64,000 nt of DNA, taken from assembly GCF_014695375.1 (NCBI RefSeq), contig NZ_JACJOG010000050.1:62001-126000 (forward strand). Reading direction: 5' to 3'. The position numbers and the translations under genes were made by a program. This document shows, piece by piece, positions 8,523 through 18,238 of the stretch (within the stretch, counting starts at the first letter, position 1; each line of letters begins with the position of its first letter). This stretch comes from Coleofasciculus sp. FACHB-T130 (GTDB taxonomy: Bacteria > Cyanobacteriota > Cyanobacteriia > Cyanobacteriales > FACHB-T130). Below the pieces are notes generated by a model. It had not been told where the DNA came from, made no database searches, and worked only from the letters and a program-made list of their open reading frames with translations.

Positions 8523-10709
8523 TCATGCTAATGGATCGTCAGAATCTTTCTCCTGCTGACTCCTGTCATATTCTTCAATAAATCGCGCGATCGCATTTTT
8601 CTGTTCTTCTGTTAAACAATCCTTTTCAAGAAGGCTCCTAAGCCGGTTAATCGCTAAAGATACGTCAACGTAGGGTTCAAGTAAATTCGGCTCAAGCCCG
8701 TAGCCGGTGGTTTGACCCATATTAGACTCAGGTTTTCTAAATGCTTTTTCAAAAAACTTCTCCAAGAAATCAACTAGCCCTTCGTCGTTTTTAATCGCCT
8801 CTTTAACCCACTGTTTGACTTCATCCTCGCTTGTTTGCTCCCGCCAATAATACAGGATATGTGCTAAACCTGGCGTTTGTAATAGGGAGTTTTGCTGCAC
8901 GGCATCTTGCACCTTATTTAAGGCAACTTCTTCAAGTTCATCAAGGTGCTGTGCGCTGATAAGTCTTTCTTCTTCTAGATTTGATTCACTAGCTCCAAAC
9001 TTACCGTGTTGTTGACCTAGGACGACTACTTTGTCCACAATTGTTAAAACTGCCTTACCATCTGACATCGCCTGTTTCAACACCTCAAACCGTGCTGGTT
9101 CCTCAAGACGACGCAACAGATGTGAGATGATGCGCTCGATTCTGATATCATTTCCAAAATCAAACATTCCGCACGGTTCGTCTTCAGGACGCAAAAGGCG
9201 ATCGCCCACATCCAATAAAGCTTGCACAATTGAAGGAATGCTATTTAAAGGAATTTCTTTTTCAGTGTAATCCTCAAGTTGTTCCAAAAATATCCGAACT
9301 TGCGTCGTACCCTCAGGACGTTTTTGATTAGCGAGTTCTACAAGAGTTTCTCCAAATGCCTTCGCATCGCCTGCCAAAGCAAGGATGGCTTTCATCTCGG
9401 TATTCGATAATTCACCTTCTGGTAACGCCAGACGGAAGTAGACTGGAAATACTTCTAAGCTGCACACGCGCAGTTGTCTGCGCCATGTTAACTCTTGTTG
9501 TGCAACGTATTGGGTATTATTACCCCAAATCGCTGATAACTTAGGAAAGAGGATCAATAGCAACCGTTTAACTGGCTCTTTATCCTCATCTTGAAGCTGA
9601 GCAATCCAAGAATTGTAAAGAGATTTTAGTTCGTCTGCTGTAGCACTTACAAAACCTTTGGTATCCGTGTCTCCTGCAAAAGCTTTAGGATTTTTGCGAA
9701 TGATGTCATATATCGTTGGGCAAAAGACTCGCAGCGACTCAACAGCGATGAAATCTACTGAGTTTACTTCACCTTGAACTGCCGGGTACGTCATGCTTAA
9801 GGTGTTTATCAAACGAGTGATATCGCGAGTGTTGGTAATAAATTGGTCTATCCCTTGATAGTAAATATTTCCCCAATAATTTCTATCTAATAGCTGTGTA
9901 GGGGTGTCAGCAAGTACGAAATTCATTTTTTCAAAAAGTAGCCTGCGGAGTAGATTTTTATTGGGAATTGGTAACTCAAAAGGAACTTGAACAAGTTTAT
10001 CAAGATAGGCTTCTCCAGTTGTCCCCTGCGTGTCTGCAAGTGCTTTGAGGGCAATTTCTTTATCGCAGACTAGGACATAGACAACATTTGTAAAATTTGG
10101 AATGGCTTTGACAACGCGAAACAACTGTCTAATTTCGTCAGTGGCAAGCCTGTCAATATCGTCAATTGTTACCACGATTCGCGGATGCTGCTTTAGCAGT
10201 GTGTTTTCGACTTCTTCTTTTAAGTCGGAAGTATCCTTTTGCTTATCGTCAAATATTTTTTCTACTACCTTACCCGCTGGAGCGTAAGGAATAGGAATTT
10301 CAGAAAACAGTTTACCGAAATCGGCTAGTCGATCTTTTAAGCCTTTCGGTACAGATTTGAATTCACTCAAAACAGCCTGTAATTGGTCAATGAAGCGCCT
10401 TGTGATATCTTCGTGTCCCGAAAACAACCAGGGATTAAAGGGTACGATAATTGGTTGCTCGTCCTCTGGTTTTTCCTTTAGATAGTGAACTAAAAAATTC
10501 AACAGCGTCGATTTGCCAGAACCCCAGGAACCGTAGACTGCAATCACGAAGCCTTCCGGAAAGCTCATTTTGCAAATACTGTCTGCTAGATATCTTGCAA
10601 AGGTTGCATATCCTAATCGATCTGCTTTCGGATTGGTTAAAGCGTTATCTGACGATAAAGCATTAAAATTCTCAGATTCGACTTCGGAATTCTTCTCAGT
10701 CTGTCCCAT
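8523..10709 (-). CDS. KAP-family P-loop NTPase
   Basis: A 728-aa protein with Walker A VYGSWGSGKSTLLNFL (about residues 58-73), the typical KAP segment IIVPFNPWLFSGHEDITRRF behind it, and Walker B RIVVTIDDIDRLATDEI followed by KAIPNFTNVVYVLVCD. No transmembrane pair is evident in the NTPase core, so it resembles the soluble KAP forms. KAP NTPases are patchily distributed, often accessory, and some take part in phage defence; the role here is unknown. It sits on the opposite strand between menD and menB, with only 29 bp to the menD stop. Confidence 0.85.
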   Translation of the reverse strand: MGQTEKNSEVESENFNALSSDNALTNPKADRLGYATFARYLADSICKMSFPEGFVIAVYGSWGSGKSTLLNFLVHYLKEKPEDEQPIIVPFNPWLFSGHEDITRRFIDQLQAVLSEFKSVPKGLKDRLADFGKLFSEIPIPYAPAGKVVEKIFDDKQKDTSDLKEEVENTLLKQHPRIVVTIDDIDRLATDEIRQLFRVVKAIPNFTNVVYVLVCDKEIALKALADTQGTTGEAYLDKLVQVPFELPIPNKNLLRRLLFEKMNFVLADTPTQLLDRNYWGNIYYQGIDQFITNTRDITRLINTLSMTYPAVQGEVNSVDFIAVESLRVFCPTIYDIIRKNPKAFAGDTDTKGFVSATADELKSLYNSWIAQLQDEDKEPVKRLLLILFPKLSAIWGNNTQYVAQQELTWRRQLRVCSLEVFPVYFRLALPEGELSNTEMKAILALAGDAKAFGETLVELANQKRPEGTTQVRIFLEQLEDYTEKEIPLNSIPSIVQALLDVGDRLLRPEDEPCGMFDFGNDIRIERIISHLLRRLEEPARFEVLKQAMSDGKAVLTIVDKVVVLGQQHGKFGASESNLEEERLISAQHLDELEEVALNKVQDAVQQNSLLQTPGLAHILYYWREQTSEDEVKQWVKEAIKNDEGLVDFLEKFFEKAFRKPESNMGQTTGYGLEPNLLEPYVDVSLAINRLRSLLEKDCLTEEQKNAIARFIEEYDRSQQEKDSDDPLA

Positions 10710-10825
10710 AAAATGCCTTTTCTTAGCCCTGTCGTCATGATGACACAGCGATCGCTCAAGCCTCCTCTCTCTTGAGGTTCTACCTAGTCACCGTAATTTC
10801 AAACACTGGGTTAAAATTCTCAAGC

Positions 10826-10859
10826 CGAAATACTGCACAACTCGAAATACTGCACAACT
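10826..10859 (+). repeat. 17-bp tandem duplication upstream of menB
   Basis: CGAAATACTGCACAACT occurs twice head to tail and ends 4 bp before the menB ATG, so it forms the whole of the likely leader. It could shift the promoter or ribosome-binding spacing. Confidence 0.9.
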
Positions 10860-10863
10860 CTCT

Positions 10864-11697
10864 ATGCAAATCAACTGGCAAACCGCCAAAACCTACGAAG
10901 ACATCCTCTATCACAAAGGCGACGGTATCGCCAAAATCACGATTAATCGCCCGCACAAACGCAACGCTTTCCGTCCCAAAACCGTCTTTGAACTTTACAA
11001 CGCCTTCTGCGATGCTCGCGAAGATACTAGCATTGGCGTCGTATTATTTACTGGCGCTGGCCCTCACACCGATGGCAAATACGCCTTCTGCTCTGGTGGC
11101 GATCAAAGTGTGCGGGGACAAGCTGGGTATGTAGACGATGAAGGCATCCCCCGCCTAAATGTCCTAGACTTGCAACGCCTAATTCGTTCCATGCCCAAAG
11201 TCGTCATTGCGCTTGTGGCAGGTTATGCCATCGGTGGCGGACACGTCCTGCACCTGATTTGCGACCTCACCATCGCCGCAGATAATGCTGTTTTTGGGCA
11301 AACTGGCCCTAAAGTCGGCAGCTTCGATGGTGGATTTGGTGCCAGCTATCTTGCCCGGATTGTTGGGCAAAAAAAGGCGCGAGAAATTTGGTTTCTCTGC
11401 CGCCAGTACAGCGCACAGCAAGCACTAGAAATGGGCTTAGTGAATTGCGTCGTGCCTGTAGAACAGCTGGAACAAGAAGGCATCCAGTGGGCTAATGAAA
11501 TTTTAGAAAAAAGCCCGATTGCCATCCGGTGTCTAAAAGCTGCTTTCAACGCCGATTGCGATGGACAAGCTGGTTTGCAAGAACTTGCCGGTAATGCCAC
11601 CTTGCTTTATTACATGACTGAGGAAGGAGCCGAAGGCAAGCAGGCATTTTTGGAAAAACGTCCACCCGATTTCCGTCAATATCCTTGGCTGCCTTAG
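10864..11697 (+). CDS. menB: 1,4-Dihydroxy-2-naphthoyl-CoA synthase MenB
   Basis: A crotonase-fold enzyme of 277 aa that closes the second ring of the naphthoquinone from OSB-CoA. The oxyanion-hole and active-site regions are visible as [12 protein letters not shown] and [21 protein letters not shown], with the MenB-specific stretch [21 protein letters not shown] and the C-terminal tail [14 protein letters not shown]. It completes the pathway set in this window together with menF, D, C, E, A and the thioesterase. MenH and the late quinone methyltransferase are not here. A strong terminator follows the stop. Confidence 0.95.
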   Translation: MQINWQTAKTYEDILYHKGDGIAKITINRPHKRNAFRPKTVFELYNAFCDAREDTSIGVVLFTGAGPHTDGKYAFCSGGDQSVRGQAGYVDDEGIPRLNVLDLQRLIRSMPKVVIALVAGYAIGGGHVLHLICDLTIAADNAVFGQTGPKVGSFDGGFGASYLARIVGQKKAREIWFLCRQYSAQQALEMGLVNCVVPVEQLEQEGIQWANEILEKSPIAIRCLKAAFNADCDGQAGLQELAGNATLLYYMTEEGAEGKQAFLEKRPPDFRQYPWLP

Positions 11698-11711
11698 TCG
11701 TTCGCAAATGG

Positions 11712-11745
11712 AAAAACCCGTTTTCTGAAAAAAAAACGGGTTTAA
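11712..11745 (+). terminator. Hairpin terminator after menB
   Basis: AAACCCGTTTT pairs with AAAACGGGTTT around a short A-rich loop, 15 bp after the menB stop. Confidence 0.8.
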
Positions 11746-11792
11746 AGAGTCATCTTTTGTAAAAAAGTATCCTACAAGGCTCTTAAATCAAA

Positions 11793-11823
11793 AATCGCAC
11801 CTTGACTTAAATAAGGTGCGATT
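11793..11823. terminator. Second hairpin between menB and the Cys-rich gene
   Basis: AATCGCACCTT and AAGGTGCGATT form a perfect 11-bp stem with a 9-nt loop. A run of T follows about 20 bp later (TTTATTTTTTT). It probably serves as a bidirectional or back-up terminator between convergent genes. Confidence 0.55.
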
Positions 11824-11906
11824 CTAAAGCAAATCTTTATTTTTTTAAGAGTTGAAGCAAGTTGCCTTGACAAACTGCAAGGTGAGCTTACTATTCTTTA
11901 TTTTAT

Positions 11907-12224
11907 TCATACGAGCAGCGCCTCTTCTTCTACTGACTGTTGGGCAGTAGAGACATTCTCGTTAAGCGAGGTAGATTCTTGAGAAGAGTTCAGCGAACAT
12001 TTGATTGAGAGCGCCTCCGGTGTTTTCAGGGTTTCATCCTGCCAGCGCATCATTACTTCGAGACGTTCCCAAGACGGCGCAAATGCCGGAAGTGCTAAAG
12101 AACAGGCTCCCCAGCCGCCTCGAACGGGCACGCCGAGTTGCTGACAAAGACCCCCACGACGCCCTTCGGGCTTGTAATACTGACAATACCGGCAGGCAGA
12201 AGTTACAGTATTTAAGGTCTTCAT
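11907..12224 (-). CDS. Small Cys-rich conserved hypothetical protein
   Basis: A 105-aa protein whose N-terminal 45 residues hold four cysteines in a metal-site-like arrangement (CRYCQYYKPEG, then GGLCQQLGVPVRGGWGACS). The rest is polar, Ser/Glu-rich and probably disordered. The pattern looks like a small cyanobacterial zinc-binding protein of unknown function. It is convergent with menB and preceded by an AT-rich intergenic region. Confidence 0.65.
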   Translation of the reverse strand: MKTLNTVTSACRYCQYYKPEGRRGGLCQQLGVPVRGGWGACSLALPAFAPSWERLEVMMRWQDETLKTPEALSIKCSLNSSQESTSLNENVSTAQQSVEEEALLV

Positions 12225-13007
12225 GGGAGTCCTCTTTAGGAGAATTTTTATCTATGCTTTATATTAAAATTCTCTATTAACGGTTGTAGAGTTTGGAATG
12301 TTGTAATCTATATTCCCCGTCTATGTTCTAGCGATCCCCAAGTACAAATACTGATTTAGATTTTCTTTAGCTTTGTGTAATAGACAGACACATGAAACAT
12401 TAAAAACGGACACATCTATCTATAGTAAGTAATCTCATGAACAATACCATTTTTTAACAAAACCCTATGGGGATCAAGACAAACCTTAGACGTATCCGTT
12501 CCAGAAAAGACTAAATTTAGCTCATTTATTCAGTCGTTTATCTCTTGATTTAGATGACAAACTTTGCATCTATCGACTAAATTGAGATTTTTGCCTCTAA
12601 AATTCTTTGAGTCAGCCTTAGTAGGCAATTAAAATCATTACATTCCCTGTAACTACTTAGGAAGTAAGGATGTCAGCATACGGGCGAAGCAATCGGGAAT
12701 AGAGATTGATGCCATAAATTCAGGGCATTGGTGGCATACAAGCTTCGCCTGAGAAGACTTTTGTACAGAAGGCTACGCAGGCGTCCAAGTTACAAGATGT
12801 AACGGAGAGGAAACTGGCATCTGTAACATACAATACAAAACAACTTCACATTCCGGTCTGAATTAGGAACTAAGCAGATAGACCTAAATAAATTCAAGCG
12901 ATGCAGATGATTTGTGGGGTTTGAGGGTGCCACCAGAGAAAGCAAGCGTTGCCCGCAACCTAGTACCAATCGCTGTTTCGGCTTAAGGGCACCGAATCTA
13001 CTGAAAG
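12225..13007. other. Intergenic region with no recognised gene
   Basis: 783 bp, AT-rich. The stretch near 12740-12790 has short interspersed-repeat character (AAGCTTCGCCTGAGAAG and GGCTACGCAGGCG). Nothing resembling a known RNA gene was seen. Confidence 0.5.
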
Positions 13008-13577
13008 CTAGCCTTTCCATTGCCTGACAGCACACAGGGCACACACAGCCCAGCGCTGGAGTTCTCCTGGAGGGGTGGGACACTGGCACTGGGGACAAAG
13101 CGGTGAATGTTGCGATCGCTCCCGCACACCCTCCGCCCAATGTTGAAAAGCTTCGTGGGGTTCTTTCAGTTGTGCCTTCTGGTTCAACGACGGTGAAGAT
13201 TTCCCCTCAACAACTCGACTGGGATGCTCTTTCCATGCCACCGATTGTTCCTGTGCATACCAGGAACGATTAGAACCAGGCTTCTTCTGCCACTGAGCCG
13301 TCGAAAAGCGAATATCAACCAAATTGCTACCTAGATGGGCATTCAACTTTTGCAGGATTCGCTGACGCTCAAAAGTCAGCGTTTGTGCCCAAGCAGCACT
13401 GGATGTAGCAACCGACAAAACGCCCCTCGATATGGAAATCGGTCGCGTTTGAGCCTGCACCGCCACTCCCACCACCGAAGGCCAACACTTGAGTAACCGC
13501 TGAAATTCTTGGCTAGCCTGCCACGCCGCCTGATTTTCGATAGCCCCTAAGATATGATGAAGAGATTTAAAAGACAT
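13008..13577 (-). CDS. DciA-like (DUF721) protein with C-terminal zinc-finger-like end
   Basis: The first ~100 residues match the DUF721/DciA pattern: the conserved opening SLHHILGAI, LLKCWPSVVG and the beta region GVLSVATSSAAWAQTLTFERQRILQKLNAHLG. DciA proteins assist loading of the replicative helicase DnaB in bacteria lacking DnaC. The C-terminus has two CxxC pairs (CPQCQC and CALC) separated by 19 residues, suggesting a small zinc-binding module, which is not universal in the family. It runs opposite to the following membrane-protein gene. Confidence 0.7.
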   Translation of the reverse strand: MSFKSLHHILGAIENQAAWQASQEFQRLLKCWPSVVGVAVQAQTRPISISRGVLSVATSSAAWAQTLTFERQRILQKLNAHLGSNLVDIRFSTAQWQKKPGSNRSWYAQEQSVAWKEHPSRVVEGKSSPSLNQKAQLKEPHEAFQHWAEGVRERSQHSPLCPQCQCPTPPGELQRWAVCALCAVRQWKG

Positions 13578-13735
13578 CCAACAAATCCCCAGCTAAATGG
13601 CAGAACGATCGATCCTCTTGCTCGATCGTACTCAAAACCAAGACAGCAGATTCGGGTTACGGTTGCCTTCAAGCAGAAAACAACGTGTAATAAAGAGATC
13701 CGTCAGCTCTCCAAGATTCGTCAGTAGCTAAAGCT

Positions 13736-15118
13736 ATGAGTCAAGGTCATTCGGTTGAGTCTTCTACTCGCCCCTCCCCCGCCCAGTCCATCAATCCAGC
13801 CTTGCAGGCAGCTCTGGGCAGTCTCGACGTGCAGTTAGAAGAAGAATTATCTCGATACCGACGCGAACGAGGGGGACGTGGGGCGTCGCCTGCCCCCCGC
13901 ATGAATCACGATCGGGTTCGCAACAAACCTATCGACTTAATTTCCGTGAGTGCTACGGGAGGCAGGAATCAATCACCCACCCCAGCAAAGCCGCCCGCCA
14001 CCCCACCGCCACCGCCACCGCCGCCAGCCAGCCCACCACAGGCAGCAAATCTGGAAGGCAAGGGAGTTGAGACAACGATCCAGAATGAAACAGGGTATAC
14101 ACCGCCCGCACCCGCGCCATCTTTTGATTTATCGGCTCCTGGAGCGGAACTAGCGACTTTCGCCACGCCACCCCAAGAGCCAGCTTGGCATCCAGAACCA
14201 GCAGCAGATCCACCAGATTTTGTCAATCCAACTTCAACGCACGTCCCTCCCAATGACTATCTGGAATCTTCCGAACAACTTCTGCGAAGTTTGGTGGAAG
14301 AAGAGGCGTCAGCTCCTCGTCGCTCAGAACGCAGTTTTCTGGATACCCTGCTGACTCCCCTAGGAGTTGGTTCCTTGTTGTTGTTGCTATTTTCAACTGC
14401 CACCTTGGGCTATTTGGTGACGAATCCTGGCAGCCTCAGTTTTCTAGGTTTAGATCGCTTCCAAAAGTCAGGCACTCCCACCGTTGCTCAAAATCCAACG
14501 GCAACAACTCCAACGGCAACAACTCCAACGGCAACAACTCCAACCACCAATGCCCCAGCATCTGGAGCTGCGCCAAGTGGCCCAAACCTGGCGACTGACG
14601 AGTTTGTGGACGTAAATTTGGATACCTTAAGCACTTTGCCATCTTCCAGTCCAGCTTCAAGATCCAATGTGGCAGGCTTACCCAAAACCCAAGTAGCGGT
14701 GCCAACAATTTCCTCGCTACCCAGTTCACCTGCCCCCGCAAACTCCTCATCTGGGCAATCTGGCTCGGTGCCGCTTCCAGGGCTGCCGCCAGCCGCAACA
14801 GTGCCCCTTACACCCGCCAGCCCTCTCCCAGGATTGCCGCAACGCCCCGCCTCTGCACAACCGAGTATACAACCGAGTGTGAAACCCTCCCCGACTGCGG
14901 CAACTCCTGCGCCGAATCCAGAGGGCTTCTATTATGTGTTTGTAAAATACAATGGCGAAAGCTCCTTGCAACAGGCGCGAAAGGTTGTTCCCGATGCCTA
15001 TTTATCACCAGAAGGCACCCAAATTTATCTCGGTGCGTTCAAGAAAGAATCTCAGGCTCAAACATTGGTAAAAGAGCTTCAGACACAGGGGATTTCTGCG
15101 GCGGTCGATCAGCCTTAA
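13736..15118 (+). CDS. Proline-rich single-span membrane protein with C-terminal SPOR-like domain
   Basis: A 460-aa protein with a cytoplasmic-looking low-complexity N-terminal half (Pro runs near residues 85-100), one transmembrane segment around residues 205-230 (LGVGSLLLLLFSTATLGYLV), then a Thr/Pro/Ser-rich linker. The last ~75 residues (FYYVFVKYNG, then QIYLGAFKKESQAQTLVKELQTQGI) look like a SPOR-type fold of about 70 aa, a domain that in other bacteria binds denuded peptidoglycan. A cell-envelope or division role is inferred only. The linker contains a 15-bp tandem repeat (14497-14544). Confidence 0.7.
   Translation: MSQGHSVESSTRPSPAQSINPALQAALGSLDVQLEEELSRYRRERGGRGASPAPRMNHDRVRNKPIDLISVSATGGRNQSPTPAKPPATPPPPPPPPASPPQAANLEGKGVETTIQNETGYTPPAPAPSFDLSAPGAELATFATPPQEPAWHPEPAADPPDFVNPTSTHVPPNDYLESSEQLLRSLVEEEASAPRRSERSFLDTLLTPLGVGSLLLLLFSTATLGYLVTNPGSLSFLGLDRFQKSGTPTVAQNPTATTPTATTPTATTPTTNAPASGAAPSGPNLATDEFVDVNLDTLSTLPSSSPASRSNVAGLPKTQVAVPTISSLPSSPAPANSSSGQSGSVPLPGLPPAATVPLTPASPLPGLPQRPASAQPSIQPSVKPSPTAATPAPNPEGFYYVFVKYNGESSLQQARKVVPDAYLSPEGTQIYLGAFKKESQAQTLVKELQTQGISAAVDQP
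14497..14544 (+). repeat. 15-bp in-frame tandem repeat
   Basis: The unit CAACGGCAACAACTC, coding for a Thr/Pro/Ala run, is present three times in succession, followed by a diverged fourth. Copy-number change would alter linker length by five residues without a frameshift. Confidence 0.85.
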
Positions 15119-15279
15119 GCTGGAGGTGGTTGAGTTGGAAAGTAACCTAGCATTCTGTTAACGTTGCTACTGGGACTGCGATGCCCTAAGAGGGCGACTG
15201 CTTTTAGGGGTTCGCTGCCGTGTTCGCGATCGAGTGACCGCGCTCCACTGAACCCGTGCGTTGTGAATGGAGAACTGAC

Positions 15280-16035
15280 ATGGGATTGATCGACCGCATC
15301 TTGCGAGTAATTCGAGCCAACATCAACAGTCTGATTGGACAAGCGGAAGATCCAGAAAAAATCCTGGAAGAAACGGTTATGGAAATGCAGGAGAATTTGA
15401 TTCAACTGCGGCAGGCGGTGGCTCAAGCGATCGCTACCCAAAAACGGACTGAGCGACAATGCAACCAAGCGCAGTCTACCTCCCAAGAATGGTACAATCG
15501 CGCCCAACTGGCACTGCAAAAAGGTGACGAAAACTTAGCCCGCCAAGCCCTCACCAAGCGCAAATCCTATCAGGAAACCGCAGAGGCAATGCAGGCGCAG
15601 ATCGAGCAGCAAAATCAAGTCGTCGGCAGGCTCAAGCAAGATATGCGATCGCTAGAGAGCAAAATCTCTGAAGCTAAGACGAAAAAAGATATGTACATCG
15701 TTCGCGCTCGTTCGGCTCAAGCATCTGCGAAAATTAACGAGATGCTAGGCGGTGTCAACACTGCCAGTTCCCTGACCGCCTTCGAGCGCATGGAAGAAAA
15801 AGTCTTGCAACTAGAAGCGCAGTCAGAAGCGATCGCTGAACTCGGAAGCGATGACCTGCAAAAGAAATTTCTCTCCCTGGAAGATGCTGGGGATATTGAT
15901 ACCGAATTAGCTACCATGAAAGCTCAGCTGAACCAAGGCACCGAAGCACCGCAACTGCCGTCTAGTCAGCAGGCACTTGACCCTAGCCAAGATGCCGAAT
16001 TACAAAAAATTCGCTCCCAACTGGAAAGTTCTTGA
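15280..16035 (+). CDS. PspA/Vipp1-family membrane-remodelling protein (paralogue 1)
   Basis: About 251 aa starting at the ATG at 15280 (MGLIDRILRVIRANINSL), which fits the amphipathic N-terminal helix of the family; an upstream GTG at 15256 would add an unlikely eight residues. The remainder is a long helical coiled-coil hairpin (SEAKTKKDMYIVRARSAQA region) with a short C-terminal helix after a Pro/Ser/Gln linker. Family members polymerise on membranes and maintain inner-membrane or thylakoid integrity. A second member follows 241 bp downstream, and the two look like an old tandem duplication. Confidence 0.88.
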   Translation: MGLIDRILRVIRANINSLIGQAEDPEKILEETVMEMQENLIQLRQAVAQAIATQKRTERQCNQAQSTSQEWYNRAQLALQKGDENLARQALTKRKSYQETAEAMQAQIEQQNQVVGRLKQDMRSLESKISEAKTKKDMYIVRARSAQASAKINEMLGGVNTASSLTAFERMEEKVLQLEAQSEAIAELGSDDLQKKFLSLEDAGDIDTELATMKAQLNQGTEAPQLPSSQQALDPSQDAELQKIRSQLESS

Positions 16036-16276
16036 TCTGGAAACTACCGCTTTGGACTAGAAGTTTCTAGACTAGGAAGAAAAGTGTTGGGTCTTTAACG
16101 ATTCCTGAAGGTTGCCTAAGTCACTCTTGCCTAGCGCCCTAGACTAGAAATGGTGTTTGGGACAATTGCCGACTACTGCACCGATGGAAAACCTGACCTC
16201 CTAAATTGAACTTGCTCAAGGCTACTCTCAAAGCCTGGAAATACCATTAGTACACGCCAAGAGGATAAACAGCGTC

Positions 16277-17053
16277 ATGGGATTATTCGATCGCATTAGC
16301 CGAGTCGTCCGAGCCAATCTTAACGATGTGGTCAGCAAAGCTGAAGACCCAGAAAAAATTCTGGAGCAGTCCATCATCGATATGCAGGAAGACCTGGTGC
16401 AGTTGCGTCAGGCTGTTGCTAGATCCATTGCCACCCAAAAACGAACTCAGCAACAATACAACCAAGCCCAAACCGAAGCGAACAACTGGCAAAACCGCGC
16501 CCAGTTGGCTCTGCAAAAAGGCGATGAAAATCTCGCTAGAGAAGCACTGGTACGCAAGAAGACAAACGCTGACACTGCCGCTACCCTAAAAACTAGCTTG
16601 GATGGACAAACCACTCAGGTAGACACCCTCAAGCGCAACTTGATTGCCTTGGAAAGTAAAATTTCCGAAGCCAAGACCAAGAAAGATATGCTCAAGGCAC
16701 GGGCACAAGCTGCTAAGGCTCAGGAGCAGCTACAAAACACCGTGGGACGCTTGGGAACCAGCACCGCAATGGGTGCATTCGAGCGCATGGAAGAAAAAGT
16801 TTTGGAACTAGAAGCCCGATCCACAGCAGCAGCCGAGCTTACTGGCAATAATTTAGATCAGCAATTTGCCATGCTCGAATCCGGCAACGATGTTGATGAC
16901 GAATTAGCAGCAATGAAAGCGCAGTTGACTGGTTCTTCCACCACCCAAGCGCAACTACCGGCAGGAAACCCAACCACTTCCTCTACCCCTAAATCTAATT
17001 CCGCAGTTGATAACGAATTAGAAGACCTGAAAAGACAATTGGATAACCTATAG
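16277..17053 (+). CDS. vipp1: Vipp1 (vesicle-inducing protein in plastids 1 / IM30)
   Basis: A 258-aa ESCRT-III-like protein. The N-terminus MGLFDRISRVVRANLNDVVS and the core EDPEKILEQSIIDMQEDLVQ are close to cyanobacterial Vipp1. The C-terminal extension ends in an extra helix (NELEDLKRQLDNL) that distinguishes Vipp1 from bacterial PspA. Vipp1 forms rings and rods that remodel thylakoid membranes and is generally needed for thylakoid biogenesis. The neighbouring paralogue has a shorter, less typical tail, so this copy is the better Vipp1 candidate. Confidence 0.9.
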   Translation: MGLFDRISRVVRANLNDVVSKAEDPEKILEQSIIDMQEDLVQLRQAVARSIATQKRTQQQYNQAQTEANNWQNRAQLALQKGDENLAREALVRKKTNADTAATLKTSLDGQTTQVDTLKRNLIALESKISEAKTKKDMLKARAQAAKAQEQLQNTVGRLGTSTAMGAFERMEEKVLELEARSTAAAELTGNNLDQQFAMLESGNDVDDELAAMKAQLTGSSTTQAQLPAGNPTTSSTPKSNSAVDNELEDLKRQLDNL

Positions 17054-17809
17054 ATTCCTGCACTTTTCGATACCTTATCTACGAATCAAAACTTTGATAG
17101 ACCGCTCTGCATTCATCTGACACTCGTTGGCGATGGGATTAAGAGGGTCTATCTTGCCATAACTGGCTGACTTAAGGAAAACTGTATTGACGCAAGCAGC
17201 CTGAAAATAAATTTCCAGCTTAAAGCTAAAGGAAGCTTTAGCTTCCTAGTAAGCGTTTGAACCCGTTTAGATAGGTTTTGGGTTTTAGCCAAAACTTTAG
17301 TTTAGGGCTGAAGTTAGCAAAATTTCTCTGAAGTTTAGTGCTATTTGACACAGATAAGTTTCGCACGTTCAGAAGCGTTGCTAGTTGAAGATTTTAGGAT
17401 AAATTTTCGCTTGCTGGCGTAGGTTTTAGCGAAAGGGAGCAACATTGATGCCAAAGAGATAAGCCTTGGTGATGCCGAGCGTGCCTAGGTCGATTAGTTA
17501 ATTTTGAAAAAGTTGTGAATCAGTCGTTATTAATTAGACATAAGTTCGCTAAAAAAATAAAGTTTTTACTACTGGAAATAAGAAAATACAGATACGACTG
17601 TCCAGATTACAGTTCTGAATAAAGCTTTTGCACTCATCAAGTGCGATCGCAAATTTCCTTGATGTACCCCCATTCCCAACGAACCGCCTGAGGTACTGTA
17701 TTACAATCAGTAAGGCGTAAACCTTGATTGCTTTCCTGCCCGCTGGCAACGGTTTTGAATACCGTGTTAAGTAGGTAAAGCAATAATATAAATGTCAATC
17801 GGGGGTGAC
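17054..17809. other. Intergenic region between vipp1 and thioredoxin
   Basis: 756 bp. A perfect inverted repeat AAGCTAAAG/CTTTAGCTT with a 4-nt loop lies near 17222-17243 and may be a terminator. I looked for the conserved core of Yfr1 (often near trxA in cyanobacteria) and did not find it. Confidence 0.5.
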
Positions 17810-18133
17810 ATGAGCAGCACAATCTCAATTAATGATGCAGAGTTTGAAACAGAAGTCCTGAAAGCCACTCAGCCAGTATTAGTGTATTTCTGGGCGTCTT
17901 GGTGCGGCCCTTGCCGCCTCGTATCGCCAGTCGTGCAAGCCGCTGCGGAAACTTATGGCGATCGCCTCAAGGTCGTGAAAATGGAAAGCGACCCCAATCC
18001 CGAATCTGTGGCAAAGTACAAAGTAGAAGGTCTTCCAGCTCTCAGGCTGTTTAAGGACAGTGAGGTGATTGAATCTTATGAGGGAGCGATTGGGAAGCAG
18101 AAATTAATGAGTATCCTGGAAACTCACCTGTAA
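17810..18133 (+). CDS. Thioredoxin
   Basis: About 107 aa when started at the ATG at 17810 (MSSTISINDAEFE); an ATG six codons upstream is in frame but less likely. The redox motif is present as WASWCGPCRL, and the cis-proline loop reads VEGLPALRLFKD. The Leu-Pro-Ala-Leu variant instead of the common IPT suggests a divergent m- or x-like isoform. An aminotransferase gene follows after about 105 bp on the same strand. Confidence 0.92.
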   Translation: MSSTISINDAEFETEVLKATQPVLVYFWASWCGPCRLVSPVVQAAAETYGDRLKVVKMESDPNPESVAKYKVEGLPALRLFKDSEVIESYEGAIGKQKLMSILETHL

Positions 18134-18191
18134 ACAGTCAGTAGTCATTAGTCATTGGTTATCGCTCGGTGAGAGACAAAAAACACCGGAC

Positions 18192-18237
18192 AACAGACTA
18201 AAGACTAAGGACTAAAGACTAAGGACTAAAGACTAAA
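18192..18237 (+). repeat. Short tandem repeat (GACTAAA/GACTAAG)
   Basis: About six consecutive copies of a 7-bp unit alternating GACTAAA and GACTAAG end two bases before the aminotransferase ATG, so they occupy its 5' leader. Confidence 0.9.
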
Positions 18238-18238
18238 T

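Noticed and set aside
17054-17809. Yfr1 small RNA upstream of thioredoxin
   Set aside because: The conserved ACTCCTCACAC core was not found in this interval.
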